Of a DNA stretch of 64,000 nt, positions 23,103 to 34,729 are shown one piece after another. A program made the translations under genes and the position numbers. Source of the stretch: Ampelomyces quisqualis. Lineage: Eukaryota > Ascomycota > Dothideomycetes > Pleosporales > Phaeosphaeriaceae. The notes beneath the pieces are model-generated. The model made no database searches and was not told where the DNA came from. It saw only the letters and a list, made by a program, of their open reading frames with translations. Location of the stretch: NCBI GenBank assembly GCA_018398575.1, contig JAGTXZ010000003.1, forward strand, positions 2,170,001 to 2,234,000. The letters run 5' to 3'. Each line of letters starts with the position of its first letter. The first letter of the stretch is position 1.

Positions 23103-23525
23103 ATTGTGTTTGGAGTGCGATGACGCATTAAGAGGCGTTGGGTAGGGGAATTACTGTGCGTTTTGTAGGCATTCCGAAGGGATATAGATAGCGGTCGAAT
23201 GATACGTCGTGAATTGTTGAACGCGTGCTTTTGTCTAGGGATGTTACGCGTGTATTATGATAAGGTGCAAGCATCTACGTGTCTTTCGTACCAGCTCCCG
23301 AGGATTGTGACAACCAAACATCTTATGAAGGGACACTCGAATACATCAGCCACGAAATGAGTATTTTGAAACCTGAGAAGCCCTTGCTGTTACAATGAGA
23401 TTGAGGAGGCCGAGTCTTCGAAAGTTCCATCTATCCGGCAAATCTCTCTTCAATACCCTGGCATCTCCGCACAAAGTACTCATCTCGTTATCATGGCAGG
23501 TGATAGTGCACAATGGGTATCCGGA
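23103..23525. other. Intergenic, no gene seen
   Basis: The 3' flank of UTP20 and sequence upstream of the sedolisin relic. I looked for the missing upstream part of that protease and could not read it in any frame. Confidence 0.5.
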
Positions 23526-23762
23526 CTATTGTGCTCGGCGCCTGCCTCTGCCAGCATCATTCAGCTGCTGAATAGTGGGCGTGTTGCTGCAAGGAAGAAA
23601 GGTCTTGGGTTTCTGAATCCGTGGCTGTATAGCACGGCAATTGGCTGGGGAGGAAAGATTTCGTGTGCTGGGTCTAGTGCGGTGAATGGATGGGACCCTG
23701 CTACTGGTTTAGGAATGCCGCATTATGGTTCTTTGCTCACGTTTGCGACTTCAAATGCTTGA
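23526..23762 (+). pseudogene. Sedolisin (tripeptidyl-peptidase, S53) C-terminal remnant
   Basis: About 79 codons match the C-terminal end of fungal sedolisins: ASIIQLLNSGRVAARKKG, GFLNPWLYST and NGWDPATGLGMPHYGSLL. In intact enzymes this region follows the catalytic GTSAS serine motif and contains the calcium-binding residues (family knowledge). Here the Ser motif is not readable, although the preceding residues MAGDSAQWVS look like a decayed version, and no activation peptide or catalytic Glu/Asp region is found upstream. The stop at 23762 is where the family normally ends. I therefore call a truncated relic; a short expressed protein cannot be excluded. Confidence 0.7.
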
Positions 23763-24417
23763 AAGGTAACATCCTAAAAAAAGAAGAGGGAGTGGGCTGT
23801 GTGATGACTTGATAATAAGATGTCTAAACCCGTGGAGGGAGTAGATAGTACGATTTGGGCGTTGCGGGACTGGTGAATCATTAATTTTTGCTGCGATAAG
23901 AACATTCTTTCGTGGGGTGAGATGTATGATGAATTGCGAGCGCGAAGATTTGTCTACGCTGCTAAGCGTGCGGTACCAGCAGATCGCTGTCAATATGAAG
24001 GAGCTCGTATTGGTTGGTAACTGAGTCAACTCATGGGTCCACCCAGATATGCGATCGTGCATCCCAACACCGCCCACCCACCTTACAAACTTGATGTTTG
24101 TGAATTAGTTAGGCTGTATTTAGAAGTACTTTTCAATAATAGATCTAAATTATGTGGATAAAAAGTTTTTGACGTGTGGGTGGAGCACGCAATGGGGACG
24201 CGCATTATCCGAGGTTTGAGGTATAGGGCGCAGTGGTCCATGGGTTGACTCAATTAATACGAGCTCCTTCGTCTGTCGACCCCGCTTCTTGCTGACCCAT
24301 TGGAACCAATTGGGCAAGTACATGAATAACGCCGTCAAACTCTCCATGATAAAGCGCATCCTATCTACTGTGATACTTTCAACACTTTCGCTCACTGATC
24401 GCCTCTCCCCTGAAACA
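23763..24417. other. Intergenic, no gene seen
   Basis: 655 bp with no recognisable gene. An in-frame ATG at 24289 would add 43 residues to the next gene. I prefer the later ATG because it matches the usual start of the NTF2-like family. Confidence 0.5.
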
Positions 24418-24897
24418 ATGTCCACCCTCGCCGCGCAAAAAGAGACCACGCAAGCCGTCCTCGATGCATACAACGCATGGGACTTGGAGAAGATACTAGC
24501 TTTTCGGGCGCCAAACTGTCAACAACAAGTCCTTCCTGCGTCCATGGGGCGACCGAGCATGAACAACGACGAGTACCGTGCACGCCTAAAGCAATTGCTA
24601 CCATGGTTCAGGAAATTCACCGTAACACGCACAAAACTTGCTTGGGCGATGTGCACGCGACTGATGTGTTCTTAGATTACTGTTCACGCAGCAGTACACG
24701 ATGCAGAAGCGCATACGTGTATTATGCATGCGACGAGTACAGCGGATACGGACATTGGTCCATATGGAAATGAGTACGCGCTGGTGTTGAATTTTACACA
24801 TGATGGGAACAAGGTCATCAAGTTTCTGGAATTCGTTGACTCGGCTTACTCCATCAAGTTCTTCGCCAGGCTGGCTGAGGCAGGACTCAAAGCGTAG
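24418..24897 (+). CDS. NTF2-like / SnoaL-fold small protein
   Basis: Predicted small α+β cone-fold protein of the NTF2-like superfamily, a family common in ascomycetes with mostly unknown ligands. Two exons, 24418-24621 and 24676-24897, total 141 codons plus stop, with a 54-nt intron (GTAACA to TTCTTAG). The first exon has the family helix AVLDAYNAWDLEKILAFRAPNC and LPASMGRPSMNNDEYRARL. The second has ITVHAAVHDAEAHTCIMHATST, GPYGNEYALVLNFTHDG and KVIKFLEFVDSAYSIKFFARL. Both halves join without loss. No signal peptide or membrane segment is present if the start is 24418. The substrate or role is not deducible; the neighbourhood is gene-poor and gives no hint. Confidence 0.8.
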
Positions 24898-26409
24898 TTT
24901 TCAGGTTCGCAATGCCATACAGACTTGGATGGTCGAATACGTAGTGTTCGCTGTGTGTTCCTTGTGTGAACACGTATAAGTTACAGAGAAAAAGGTTCCT
25001 GTTGTTGACCATGTCTAGAGGCTGGATAGCACGATGGTTGTGGTAATGAGTAAATTTTGATTTCATAGTTTGGACCTGTGTTAGGACACAAGTCTACACC
25101 GACTGTGAGAAACTAGATAAGCACGTAGGATAGATGTACTATTGGTTGTGCTGTGTAGATTGGTAGTTCATGTCGTTGGCCAGTGCCTAAAAGCCCTTAT
25201 GTTATATAGGGGTGAGCTACTTAAACTTCGGTATGCTCAACTCAAGTCCACCAGTTCCCTATAACGGCTCTGGGTCCGCTGAGTAGTGTGAAAAACAACT
25301 GCTCGAACCAACATCGTCCTCGCGCATACCCCGATTCCTCTTGCCAATCCTGTGACCATATCTCTGTGGTCAAGTCCACCCATTCTCGGTCATGACACCC
25401 TTCCCAGTCAGATCCCAATAGCACGACCCTCCATCTTTGCCCTCGAAACCATCCACCAAAGAACTCCGTCGTCCATAATTATGAACCACCAGCCAATAAT
25501 GAATATCACTATCGCGTCTTTGGCTTCGAGCAGAGATGTGAGATCTGGTGTGGTGAAGGCGATGACGTCGAGGAAGTTAGTGACGTTATCGTGCGTACGC
25601 ATATCTTGGACACGCGAGAGGAGAAGGAGATGGAGGAGGTGCATGTTACTCTCGATGGTTGAGATGACGCTAAGGATATGATCCAACCGGCAGTCGTATT
25701 CAGTAGCATGCAGACTGGTCTTTGGGGGCAATACCTAGAAATTACGCGTACGTGATCGATGGCAGACTTATCCTCGCTGTGCGCTACTAAGACTCTTTAA
25801 AGTTAAAATTTAATTTGTCAAGATGGCAGACCACTATAGCTGCGAGGCCAGCTCGACAAGTCGTCTCATACTTCCAGGTGGAAGTGCGACTGCTATTGTT
25901 CGACGCTGGGACTAATCACCAAGTCAGTCATACAATATGGGAGTCGAGAACATGGTGATGCCAGAGGAAACGTCTTGATTCGGTAGGCCGAGCGCATTAC
26001 ATTCGCTTCGGCTTTCTGGGGTCTCAGAGGATGTGAGCTGCACAGCGGGTGCAGAACCCAGTCATCCGCGGACTAAGTGTCTGTATAAGACCCAGAATAA
26101 TAACATGCAGCAATTTGTCGGTCGTGCAAATAGCATAATCCATTAAACGCCAACCAACGACTTCCATAGTCCCTTTACGGAGCGCCTGACGCTGCGCCAA
26201 TCGCTATTACGGCAAGTCGTGGTCGCAAGGTCCGCAGAGGGTGTGCTCGAGTTCGCCGTGGGGGTGGAGCCCGAGCTTGTGGTCGAGGAGCGCCCATCGC
26301 CGCGACTCGAAGAGCGTGTAAAAGATACGCTGCCAGTCTTGGGGCGCACAGGATTCTTGTTGTTGTTCCGCTCGCGCGTTATCACCGGTCCCTGTGGCCC
26401 CTCCTCATG
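24898..26409. other. Gene-poor stretch with a possible relic frame
   Basis: 1.5 kb with no confident gene. The minus frame 25731-25408 (107 codons) contains DNVTNFLDVIAFTTPDLTSLL followed by a hydrophobic AIVIFIIGWWFIIMDDGVL stretch and is preceded by a TTTCTAG acceptor-like site. It could be the last exon of a decayed membrane or N-terminal-domain protein, but I cannot name the family. An 80-codon Ser/Thr-rich minus frame (26385-26143) lies in the probable 3' flank of SF3B6. Confidence 0.35.
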
Positions 26410-27013
26410 CTAATCGATACCGTGTTGTTTTTTGAGCTTTTCTAAGTTCTCTTGGCGCTCGGCGAGATCGTTGGCAGCCTTGATCATCTTGTCTGGCTGG
26501 TGATATAATACTGCGACAGTCAGCGAGTCGCGTGCGCGGTAGAGCAGAGAATCATCATACCGACGAGGTATCGATTCTGGAAGTTGAAGCCGTTGAGCTT
26601 GTCGCAAGCCGACTTGGCATCCATTACGTCTTCATAGACGACGAACGCTGTGCCTTTGGTGTTGTTGGCAATGCCCTGCCGGATTTGGCTGCATTTTGTT
26701 AGTGCCGGACATTCGAGTAGAGCGACTGCGCCGTCGAGCATGTCGACGGGTAGACGTACCGCACCGGGCCGAATTTGCCAAAGAGATCGAAGAGCTCTTC
26801 GGGAGTGACGTTGAAGCTGTGAGACGATGAGCGCGCGTCCAGGCGATGCGATGCGAGTGCACTGACCTCAGGTTCTTTACGAAGAGAGCTCTGTGTAGCA
26901 AGTTAGCGGAGGTCGTGTGTTGGCCGCAGACAGCCTTGCGGCCGAGCACGCGATGCGGAAGCGCCGACGTACCGATTGACCTCGGGTGCGATGTTCTTCC
27001 CACCGCGACTCAT
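26410..27013 (-). CDS. SF3B6: Splicing factor 3B subunit 6 (SF3b p14)
   Basis: RNA-binding subunit of the U2 snRNP SF3b complex that contacts the branch-site adenosine region (family knowledge). Five exons: 27013-26973, 26890-26867, 26816-26760, 26688-26561 and 26510-26410, total 116 codons plus stop. Exon 2 is a 24-nt microexon. The single RRM covers almost the whole protein: RNP2 is ALFVKNLS (built from exons 2 and 3) and RNP1 is KGTAFVVYED. These are followed by CDKLNGFNFQNRYLVVLYHQP and a coiled, basic C-terminus (ERQENLEKLKKQHGID). All junction phases close exactly. Introns are about 50-82 nt. The gene is divergent from JHD1. Confidence 0.93.
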
Positions 27014-27463
27014 ACTTTGGCGACTGTAGCGGGCGGCAAGCAGGGGCTTCTGGAGGCGCGGTCCGAAGACGGTGGGGAGGGAGCGTGGGAGCGTGGGAGG
27101 GCGAAGCGCAGGACGGAGCACTCGGTAGAGCGGCACGAACCCAGATGGCGCTCGCACGGGCCGCCAAGAGCCGGGATCACGTGGACGATGGGCCGTCATG
27201 TGACTGAGCCTTGCACGGTGCTGTCGTGGCCCACGTCCCCGCCGCGTCTGGCGCATCGCTCTCCCCGGCGCTGCTCCATAGGCAGCACCCACCACCACCA
27301 GCCCGCCCGCTGCTCCCCGCGCTCGCTCATCGCATTCTGCGCGCACGCAGCGGCCCAGGACATGCCCGCGCCCGCGCTGCATCTGCATCTTCGGCGCCCT
27401 GCTCTCGCACCTCCGCACCGCGCTGCCACCCCGTAGCCCGATCTGCATCCGCCCCCCACCACC
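27014..27463. promoter_or_regulatory. Shared divergent promoter SF3B6/JHD1
   Basis: A 450-bp GC-rich segment between the two starts. It contains TCACGTG (27177-27183) and TCATGTGAC near 27196. A long pyrimidine/CA-rich run (CACCACCACCAG, CGCCCGC) precedes the JHD1 ATG. Overlapping open frames here on both strands are low-complexity artefacts. Confidence 0.5.
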
Positions 27464-30400
27464 ATGCACAAAGTCACGTCCTTCAAGGCGCAGTACAGGC
27501 AAGCGCCGCCGCGCGCCGCCGCCCCTCCGCGGCCCTCGTGGGAGCCGCTGTCGCCGGTCCTGCGCCCGACGGCGTCCTCTCTCCCGCCGCCACCCCCGCC
27601 GTGCTCCCTACCACGGGGCGCCGTGTCCTCGCAGCGCACTTCGCCCGCATGCGCAGAGCCGTCGCGCCGCCCTGCCCCAACAACGACCGAGCCCCCCGGC
27701 CGCCTCCACCCCACGAGCGAGCCCCCGCCGAAACACGCCCTCGCCCGGGGCTCTTCACACGCACACACCGAGAGACCTTCGAAGCGCGCGCGGTCAGAAC
27801 ACCAAGCGTCTCCCACACACGGCACCCACCAATCGCGGCCCGCCACTAGCCACATTCCGGGCTACAACGTGGAACAAATGATGGATACCCGGATGCGCAT
27901 GTACCAACACAATCGGATACCTGCACCGCAGCAAAGCAACGGCGGCGACAAAATGCTGTCCGACGCCGAGCTGCTCCTCTTCTTCTCCAACGTCTCTGCG
28001 CACACTGCACCAACACCACCTTCACAGGCCACGCGCTGGAGTATACCTCGACAACAACCCCGAGCACTGCCACCACCGCAGCCAACACAGCCTATGCAGC
28101 CAGCACAATCGTCTCCTCCCGCGCAACCAGAATACGAGCCCCTCAGTCCTCAAGCTGCCACAGCTCATACATGCGACAACCGACCCACAGGTGCACAGGA
28201 CCCGCTAGACCTGACGCCTCCACCAGATCCACCCTGCTTTCCGTCTGACGTCTCAGACGCCTCTTTGGCCTCGCAGACACAGACGCCGCCCGAAGAGACG
28301 GCGAGCATCACCCCACTGGCGGTCGTACACCAAGCGGCGCCTGTGAAGGAGCCCAAGTCAAAGAAACAACAGGTTGTGACCACGAGCGAACCACGAGCAT
28401 CACGCAGCACTCCCTCGGTTGGCACAAGGAAGACATCTATGCCGAAACCGAACAACGCTTCATCCGCGAGCACATCTGCACGCCCCGACCAGCTGCAATC
28501 GCCTCAAAGTCTCCCGGCAGAGCAGCATGGTGCACAGGCATACAACCACCCGAGCTCCCAACCGCACCCCACCCAGCTGTTGCAGTCGGCCAATATGCAC
28601 AATCGTCGTCACTCCTTCTCCATCTCTAGCTCGCAATTATCGTCCGACACATCTCCCTTTGCCTCTTTACGCGCCCAGTCTGTCCCTTTAGGCGGTGGCG
28701 GCGGCGGCGGCGAGCAAGCAACCCCGACTCCAGTACGCGATCCAGACCGAACCGCGCAAACTTCCATCATCGAGCAACCGGAGCTTATATGCGCCGCCTG
28801 TAAATCATCTGAATCGGAGGTCAAAGTAGGCGACGGCGAGCAATGGATAGGCTGTGATGGATGCAAAGAGTGGCATCACTATGCCTGTGCGGGCTTCAAT
28901 AGCGAGAGAGAGGTGCGGGACGTGAACAAGTTCTACTGCGACCCGTGTAGACCCAAGTTTGGTGAAACAACGAGTAGGTCTACCGACGCAACACGTAGGT
29001 ACAATTCTAACCTGGCCCAGAGGTTCGCAAGTCCGTTAGAGTCCACACAACGGTTGACTATGCCGGTCTCAATGAAGGTGTCCTCAAGACTTCCGACGAC
29101 AATCCCGAACATCACTACATCGCCGCTTTCAAGAATGGAGACTTAGAGTTTGCGCCTGAAACGTTTGCTCGAATGCCTCCAGAATTCATAACCGCCGATT
29201 TTCTTCAAAAGAGCAACGGCTTCAAGGAACCCATTCTGGTACCAGGCGCTCTCAACACTCGCACCTCTTCCAGTCACCACGATCCTCTGGCACCACGCAC
29301 TGCTACCGACCATCTCGAGCAACAGGACCAAGAAGCGCTGGCGCAATTCGAACTCGAGCCGACAATGGATGTTGGGCAGGACAAGCTGGATATGGTCTTA
29401 CCCGAGGGTCTTACAGTCCGCCGCGTCGCCGAGTTATATGGCCCCAACGAGCCTGTGCCTGTAATAGACGTCAAGGCTCAAGAAGGCGAGGGCAAGAAGT
29501 GGACCATGGGTAAGTGGGCCGACTATTATGAGCAACAAGGCGAGAAGCCCGTTCGCAACGTCATCAGTCTGGAGGTATCCCGGAGCAGAATGGGGAGGCT
29601 GATCCGTCGACCAAAAGCCGTCAGGGACATGGATCTACAAGACTCGGTATGGCGAGAAGACGACAAATTTGCCCCTCCGCCCGTTCAGTTCTACTGCCTC
29701 ATGTCCGTCGCTGACTGCTTCACCGATTTTCACATCGACTTTGGTGGTTCATCAGTGTACTACCACATTGTAAAAGGCAGGAAAGTGTTCTTCTTCATCC
29801 CGCCCACCAAGCAGAATCTAAAGAAGTATGAAGATTGGTGCCTCTCTCCTAATCAAGGCCACGACTGGCTTGGCAAGCAGGTCAAGGACTGTTATCGGGT
29901 CGACTTGTATCCCGGCGATACAATGTTGATCCCATCAGGCTGGATTCATGCCGTATGGACGCCGGAGGATAGCCTCGTTATTGGAGGTAACTTCCTCACT
30001 CGCATTCACTATGGCATGCAAATTCGAATCCTCGAAATTGAAAAGAACACCAAGGTTGCGATGCAATTTCGATATCCTTTCTTCCAGAAGATCATGTGGT
30101 TGACCGTCATCAAATACTTGGAGGAAGATCCTGTTCCGGATACTGTTCGGCGGATGCTGGAAAGCGGCGAGCAGATTAGGCGCTCCATTCCTATATATTG
30201 CGAGCCCGACAAGTTTGGTCACAACTCACACCTTGGCCCATCCGCGTACAATGCACGCTACTACTCAAAGCACGAGCTGGAGGGTGTCTCAGAGTTGCTC
30301 AACTACATCTGGAGGACGGTTCTGATCTCACTCGACAAGATCGATGTACCGCAGAGAGTGCGAGGCGCGGTCTCAAGGTCCATACCGAAAGGCCATGGCG

Positions 30401-32157
30401 ATCCCTTGGCTTTGGCTAAGCGATTCGCCATGTGGATCGCCTGGAAGAGAGGAAACGAGACGCTGCCCTCGTGGGCTCTACCCGATGCTACCCTGCCAGA
30501 AATAGCCGAGACAGGCGAAAAGAAACTTAGCGCAGCTCAGGTCAAGAAGATGGAGCGAGAGTCTCTAAACGAGGCTTTACGAGCGACAGCAGAAAGGTCC
30601 TCTGCTCGTATTCGAGCTTCTGACGCCACAACACCTGTGAGGGAACCTTCGCCATTGGATTTCGATACCGCGAGCTTTAACGGAGTCGAGGATGTCCTCC
30701 AATTCGACATGATCCCCAATTCCGCCGGCCCTCTGACAGGATTTCTACGACCCTCGGCGAATAATCCTCATATCACCACACCGAAAACATCACAACTGGG
30801 GCCGAAGCGAGTGGCGTGCGATGCTTGTCGGAAACGACGCATAAGGTGTAAGCACAAAGACGAACTCATTGATACTTCTAAACCGGGTATGCATACAATT
30901 GATCTATCTGGATCATACGGTATATCCGTGAAGCGCAGACTAAGCGACTACTCGGTCGCAGATGGCCAAGCAACTACCACGAGTGGTCCGGTGAACGGTG
31001 GTCCCATCATGGCAGATGTGAACGGTGACCCGTACGCCCTCAAGTCTGGCAGAGTCAAGGCTTGTGCCGATTGTCGAAAAAGCAAGGTAAGCGTGCATAT
31101 CTTACTGACATGATTCATTGAAACTGACAATTGCATGTAGCGCCGTTGTATCCATGACGAATATGGTAATGTGGACCCAATCAAGGCTAATGAGATTCCC
31201 ATACCTCGAGGATCTGCATCCAAGAGGCGACGTGTTAGCAACGAGGACTCGGGCTCGGTAGCCAAGAGAATGAGACAAGAATCTAGTTTCGAGGACGATT
31301 ACATGGATGGGGACATACACGCGCGTCATTCGCTCCCAAATCAGTTCAATATCGGCTCCTCGCTTCTCCAGGACATTGCCTTCTCCGCTCAACAGGCGTT
31401 GGCTCGAGATGAGGATGCCTTGGTTCCTGTTGACCCGGCTTTACAAGCTTACGCCAACGGAGCATATTCTACCATGGGTGCAACGCCGTCGTATGAGACC
31501 AACGGTAATGGTATTCTGTCGTCCATCGAACAACAAGCTGAAGGAGACATGCCAATGGATGGCCTCGAATACTCCACACAAAACGGTATGCCAGTTGTTT
31601 CAAGCATCGAGCCACTCACTCCAGGGCCCCCGCCACACAACGACACCGCCCATGTCCAAACAAATGGCTACTCTGCTCCCGACGCCATCCATGTCAAGAC
31701 TAACGGCTTCAACAACGCCGTACGCCGTCCCTCTTCTCCCGTCTCCCCAGGCCATATGTCATCCAGCACCAACAAGAGTTACAACAAATGCATGAGTCAC
31801 ACCAACGACAACTACAACTTCACAACCGACTCAGACTTTCCCCCACCACCAATCACCCCGGCTGCCAAAACAACCCCGCGCTCATCCCGCCCCCCAAATT
31901 CCTCTGGCCGCAAAACAGCTCCAACCCCCTCACGATCGCGCGCCAGTAAGACGCCAAAATCTACGGCCGCCACCCGCCGCCCTGATACCAGCAGCGAGGG
32001 TATCAAACTCGAAGCCGGGCTTGGCGTGGGCGGCATGATGGGCATGAACATGATGCTCGGTATGGATATGATTGATCCGAGCCTCGACCAGGCGAGCATC
32101 GATCTCATTAAGCAGCTGCAAGCTGAGGATCTGGGGTTACGGAGACGGAGTCGGTGA
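27464..32157 (+). CDS. jhd1: JmjC-domain histone demethylase JHD1 (KDM2-type)
   Basis: Predicted nuclear Fe(II)/2-oxoglutarate-dependent lysine demethylase, H3K36-type by family. Three exons, 27464-28973, 29021-31086 and 31141-32157, total 1530 codons plus stop. Introns are 47 nt (CTAAC branch) and 54 nt. A Pro/Ser-rich disordered N-terminus (1-435) precedes a PHD finger (about 443-497: CAACKSSES, WIGCDGCKEWHHYACAGF, FYCDPC). TTKVRKSVRVHTTVDYAGLN spans intron 1. The JmjC core has H741 and D743 (FTDFHIDFGG) and H813 (IPSGWIHAVW), so the iron triad is intact. Downstream are two Zn2Cys6-like half clusters, CDACRKRRIRCKH and CADCRKSKRRCIHDEYG, the second split by intron 2, then a disordered Ser/Pro/Asn-rich tail. 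The start lies in GC-rich sequence, so the exact first ATG is uncertain. Confidence 0.93.
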
Positions 32158-32700
32158 TGCACCGACACACTACGCGACAGGCAACTTTATCCTTTGACGG
32201 GTCGCTCTTTGATTCACTTCTGCTGTTCCTTTTTTTTCTTCTTTTTTTTTCTTTTGGTTGCCAACATTTACGGCGTTCTACCTTGAACGGAATGGAATCA
32301 ACGAGAGCACAGAAGCTCGTGGCGTTACATGATGTCGTCTTTTTCATTTTTCGTCTGCTCTCGCTTGTTTATACCCGTATTGATTTATCTATTTAGCAAC
32401 CTGGGTCGGGCGCTGTTTAGTCGATTATAAGCCAGCCTGGAGTGCTGAGCTGTTTTCTACACTTGAGGTGAATGCTGTTAGGTCACCAGCCAAATGTTAT
32501 CGTAGGGGAAGAGAAAGGAGCGACGCTATTTCCAGAATGTAATGGAGATGGGCCAAGTTCAAGTAGATTTGATCATGCATCGTGATCTTCATCGAGTGAG
32601 TCTGCTACATGTGGGCCTACTGGAACGCCGTCATGCGTCTTGTTGCCTAAGCCTGGAGCTAGCTCCTGTTTTCTTCTGCTTTGCCCACCCAGGCACATAG
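32158..32700. other. Convergent 3' intergenic region
   Basis: 543 bp between the converging stops of JHD1 and PRE2. A T/C-only tract (TTCC then T-runs) lies at about 32227-32258 and may contribute to 3' end formation of JHD1. No gene is seen. Confidence 0.5.
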
Positions 32701-33703
32701 TTACTCCAACTGGCTCGTGACATTGGAAAACTCGCCCTTCTTCAACTTCGTCTCCCAGAAGATGGGATTCGTGTCGTTGAAGCCATGCTTGACCCACCCG
32801 TCCTCCTTGACGTGGTACAAGTTGATGAAGCCACCCGAGTACGCGTCACGATGGGTAGCAGCGAGGATACTTCGTCGGCCGAGCTCGAGCGCATCGTCGT
32901 CTTCCAGATCGTACTTGTATTGCGCGTCAAGCACGCCGTAGGCAAAGGTCTGACCGGAACCGACGCAGAAGAGGTTGCCGGCGAGGCGGGTGCCGTCGCT
33001 GTCGATGTAGTAGAGGGCGGGGCCTTCTTGGGGGGTTACGCCGGCACACATGGTTCCCTGGCAAATCTGTTAGGTAGAGCTGACGGAATGTAGCCATGTG
33101 GCTTACCATGCTAAGGCCCATGCCTTTGTACGAGTATACCAAGTTGGCTAGGATCTTGGACGCCGCGGCGACGGAGATGCGGCGCTTGTGTCGGAGCTCG
33201 TGGAGGCGGCACTGCATGCCTAGATATGCGAGCCAGTATTGGCAATCCTACATACATTAGAACCCCGGGCCAGACGCTAGTTGACCAAAACACGTACAGC
33301 AGCGCCACCCGCCATGGTTCCCAGCAAGCAGTTGTTGATCTCAATGACCTTCTTGACCGTCTGACTCGCTATCCAGTTGCCGGCAGTGGCTCGCGAGTCG
33401 GTCGCTACGATGATGCCGCCCTTGAAGCGGAAGGCGAGTGTGGTGGTGCCGTGGGCAATCTTGATGGGGCAGCTCGGGTTGGAGTAGTCGTCCGTCATTG
33501 CGCGCAGCCAGGATGCCGACTGACCTTGGTTAGCACCTGAGTCAGCACTATGGGAGCATCGGGACTTGTACCTGGGCGACTGGTGGCAGGGCGAACTTGA
33601 GAGAGAGCTCTGGGGTGCCGCTGTACAGCTCCAGTTGCTCTTGCTCGGACGGGCCTTCCTCCGCATCGGCTGGCCGGCTGTATTGCGCCACCAACGAGTC
33701 CAT
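32701..33703 (-). CDS. PRE2: 20S proteasome subunit beta-5 (chymotrypsin-like)
   Basis: Catalytic β5 subunit of the 20S core particle, acting in the nucleus and cytosol. Four exons, 33703-33572, 33519-33298, 33247-33107 and 33057-32701, total 283 codons plus stop, with 49-52-nt introns. The 68-residue propeptide ends IKIAHG, so autocleavage exposes the catalytic Thr69 in GTTTLAF. Family motifs follow: GGIIVATDSRATAGNWIASQ, KKVIEINNCLLGTMAGGAAD, CQYWLAYLGMQCRLHELR, and GPALYYIDSDGTRLAGNLFCVGSG. It ends in a normal C-terminal tail. A TCACGTG sits about 18-24 bp upstream of the start codon (33721-33727), within the very short leader. Confidence 0.96.
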
Positions 33704-34729
33704 GTTTGCAGTCGTATGTGTCACGTGGGTATCGAGGGGATCTGGAAGGGCGGGACCGGGTCGTGGCGGGGTTGTGGAAGCTGGTCGTGAGATGCCCGCG
33801 AACTGTTGACGGACATGCCAAGCATTGTCCGCCGCGTCAAGCTGCTGCCTTCACGTGCACGACACCACAACATCTGCGACCATATCCGAGCTCCCTCCAT
33901 CCACGGATTCCTCCTCACCCGATTGCATGCTCCAACACGGAGAGCCATGCAAGACCAGTTGTGGCCAAACAAGTCTTCGAGATCAAATACTCTGCCAACC
34001 TCCATCACACCACTGCGACCATGACTTGACCATGGATCTGGAGCAGTAGCCCGCAAGTGCAGGAAGAGACCGACCAGTACAGGTAACCTGGTATCAAAAA
34101 GCTTGCACATCTCCTTTGAACAGGGCCGAAGCAGGCGTGGACTCAAGTAACCAAGGTCACATGGCCATGTTGGAACTCGAGGTCATCCAAGACATTGCGC
34201 CAATCCACGCGCACCCATCGCACACCCACCAGCCTCAGTCACCCGCCCAGCAACCTGAACACATGTTTGCATCCACGGCTATGCAGGCACGGTCAACCAT
34301 CATGCAGGCACGATTTTCATCCCACCTGTCTTATGTCTTGTTGTCTGCCGACTCAATGCGGCCCGCGTGCAGTGCCTACCCAGGTACGTGATGAGAGCGA
34401 ATGACACGTATAGGGCATGTATATACGGCAAAGTGCGCCATCATTCTTCAAGAGTACGAGCAGGATTTCCATCATACGTCAAGGTAGTGTCAGTCGCCGC
34501 CTAACTATCTTTCTCCTTCTCACTGTTTGCCAACCTCCAATGCGCCGATACGAAACACACTCTCCTAGTCCTTATTCACACCCTTACCCACCAAGACCGC
34601 CATCAAGTTACTCTCCAAGCTTCTCATTCTCTGGGTACCACCGTCTAGCTCCACCAGCAAGACTGCGACCACTGCCCACGCGGCTCGACTCGGGCGTTGA
34701 CATTTCATCTGCACTAAGCAGGAGGCGAC
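33704..34729. other. Intergenic, promoters of PRE2 and the His-rich gene
   Basis: About 1 kb. Near PRE2 it contains TCACGTGGG (33721-33729). An open plus frame 34417-34830 (Pro/Tyr/Ser-rich, with MRRYETHSPSPY internal) overlaps the next gene in another frame. It could be an upstream ORF or 5' exon, but no splice junction is convincing. Confidence 0.4.

Noticed and set aside
22385..23128. 247-codon minus-strand open frame
   Set aside because: It is antisense to the basic C-terminal exon of UTP20, Ser/Leu/Arg-rich without family features, and is a codon-bias shadow.
25242..25424. Possible tRNA near GGTTCGAGC on the minus strand
   Set aside because: No matching acceptor, D or anticodon arms could be folded around the TTCGA word.
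27196..27855. Opposing 219- and 212-codon open frames
   Set aside because: GC-rich low-complexity shadows over the SF3B6/JHD1 promoter and the Pro-rich JHD1 N-terminus.
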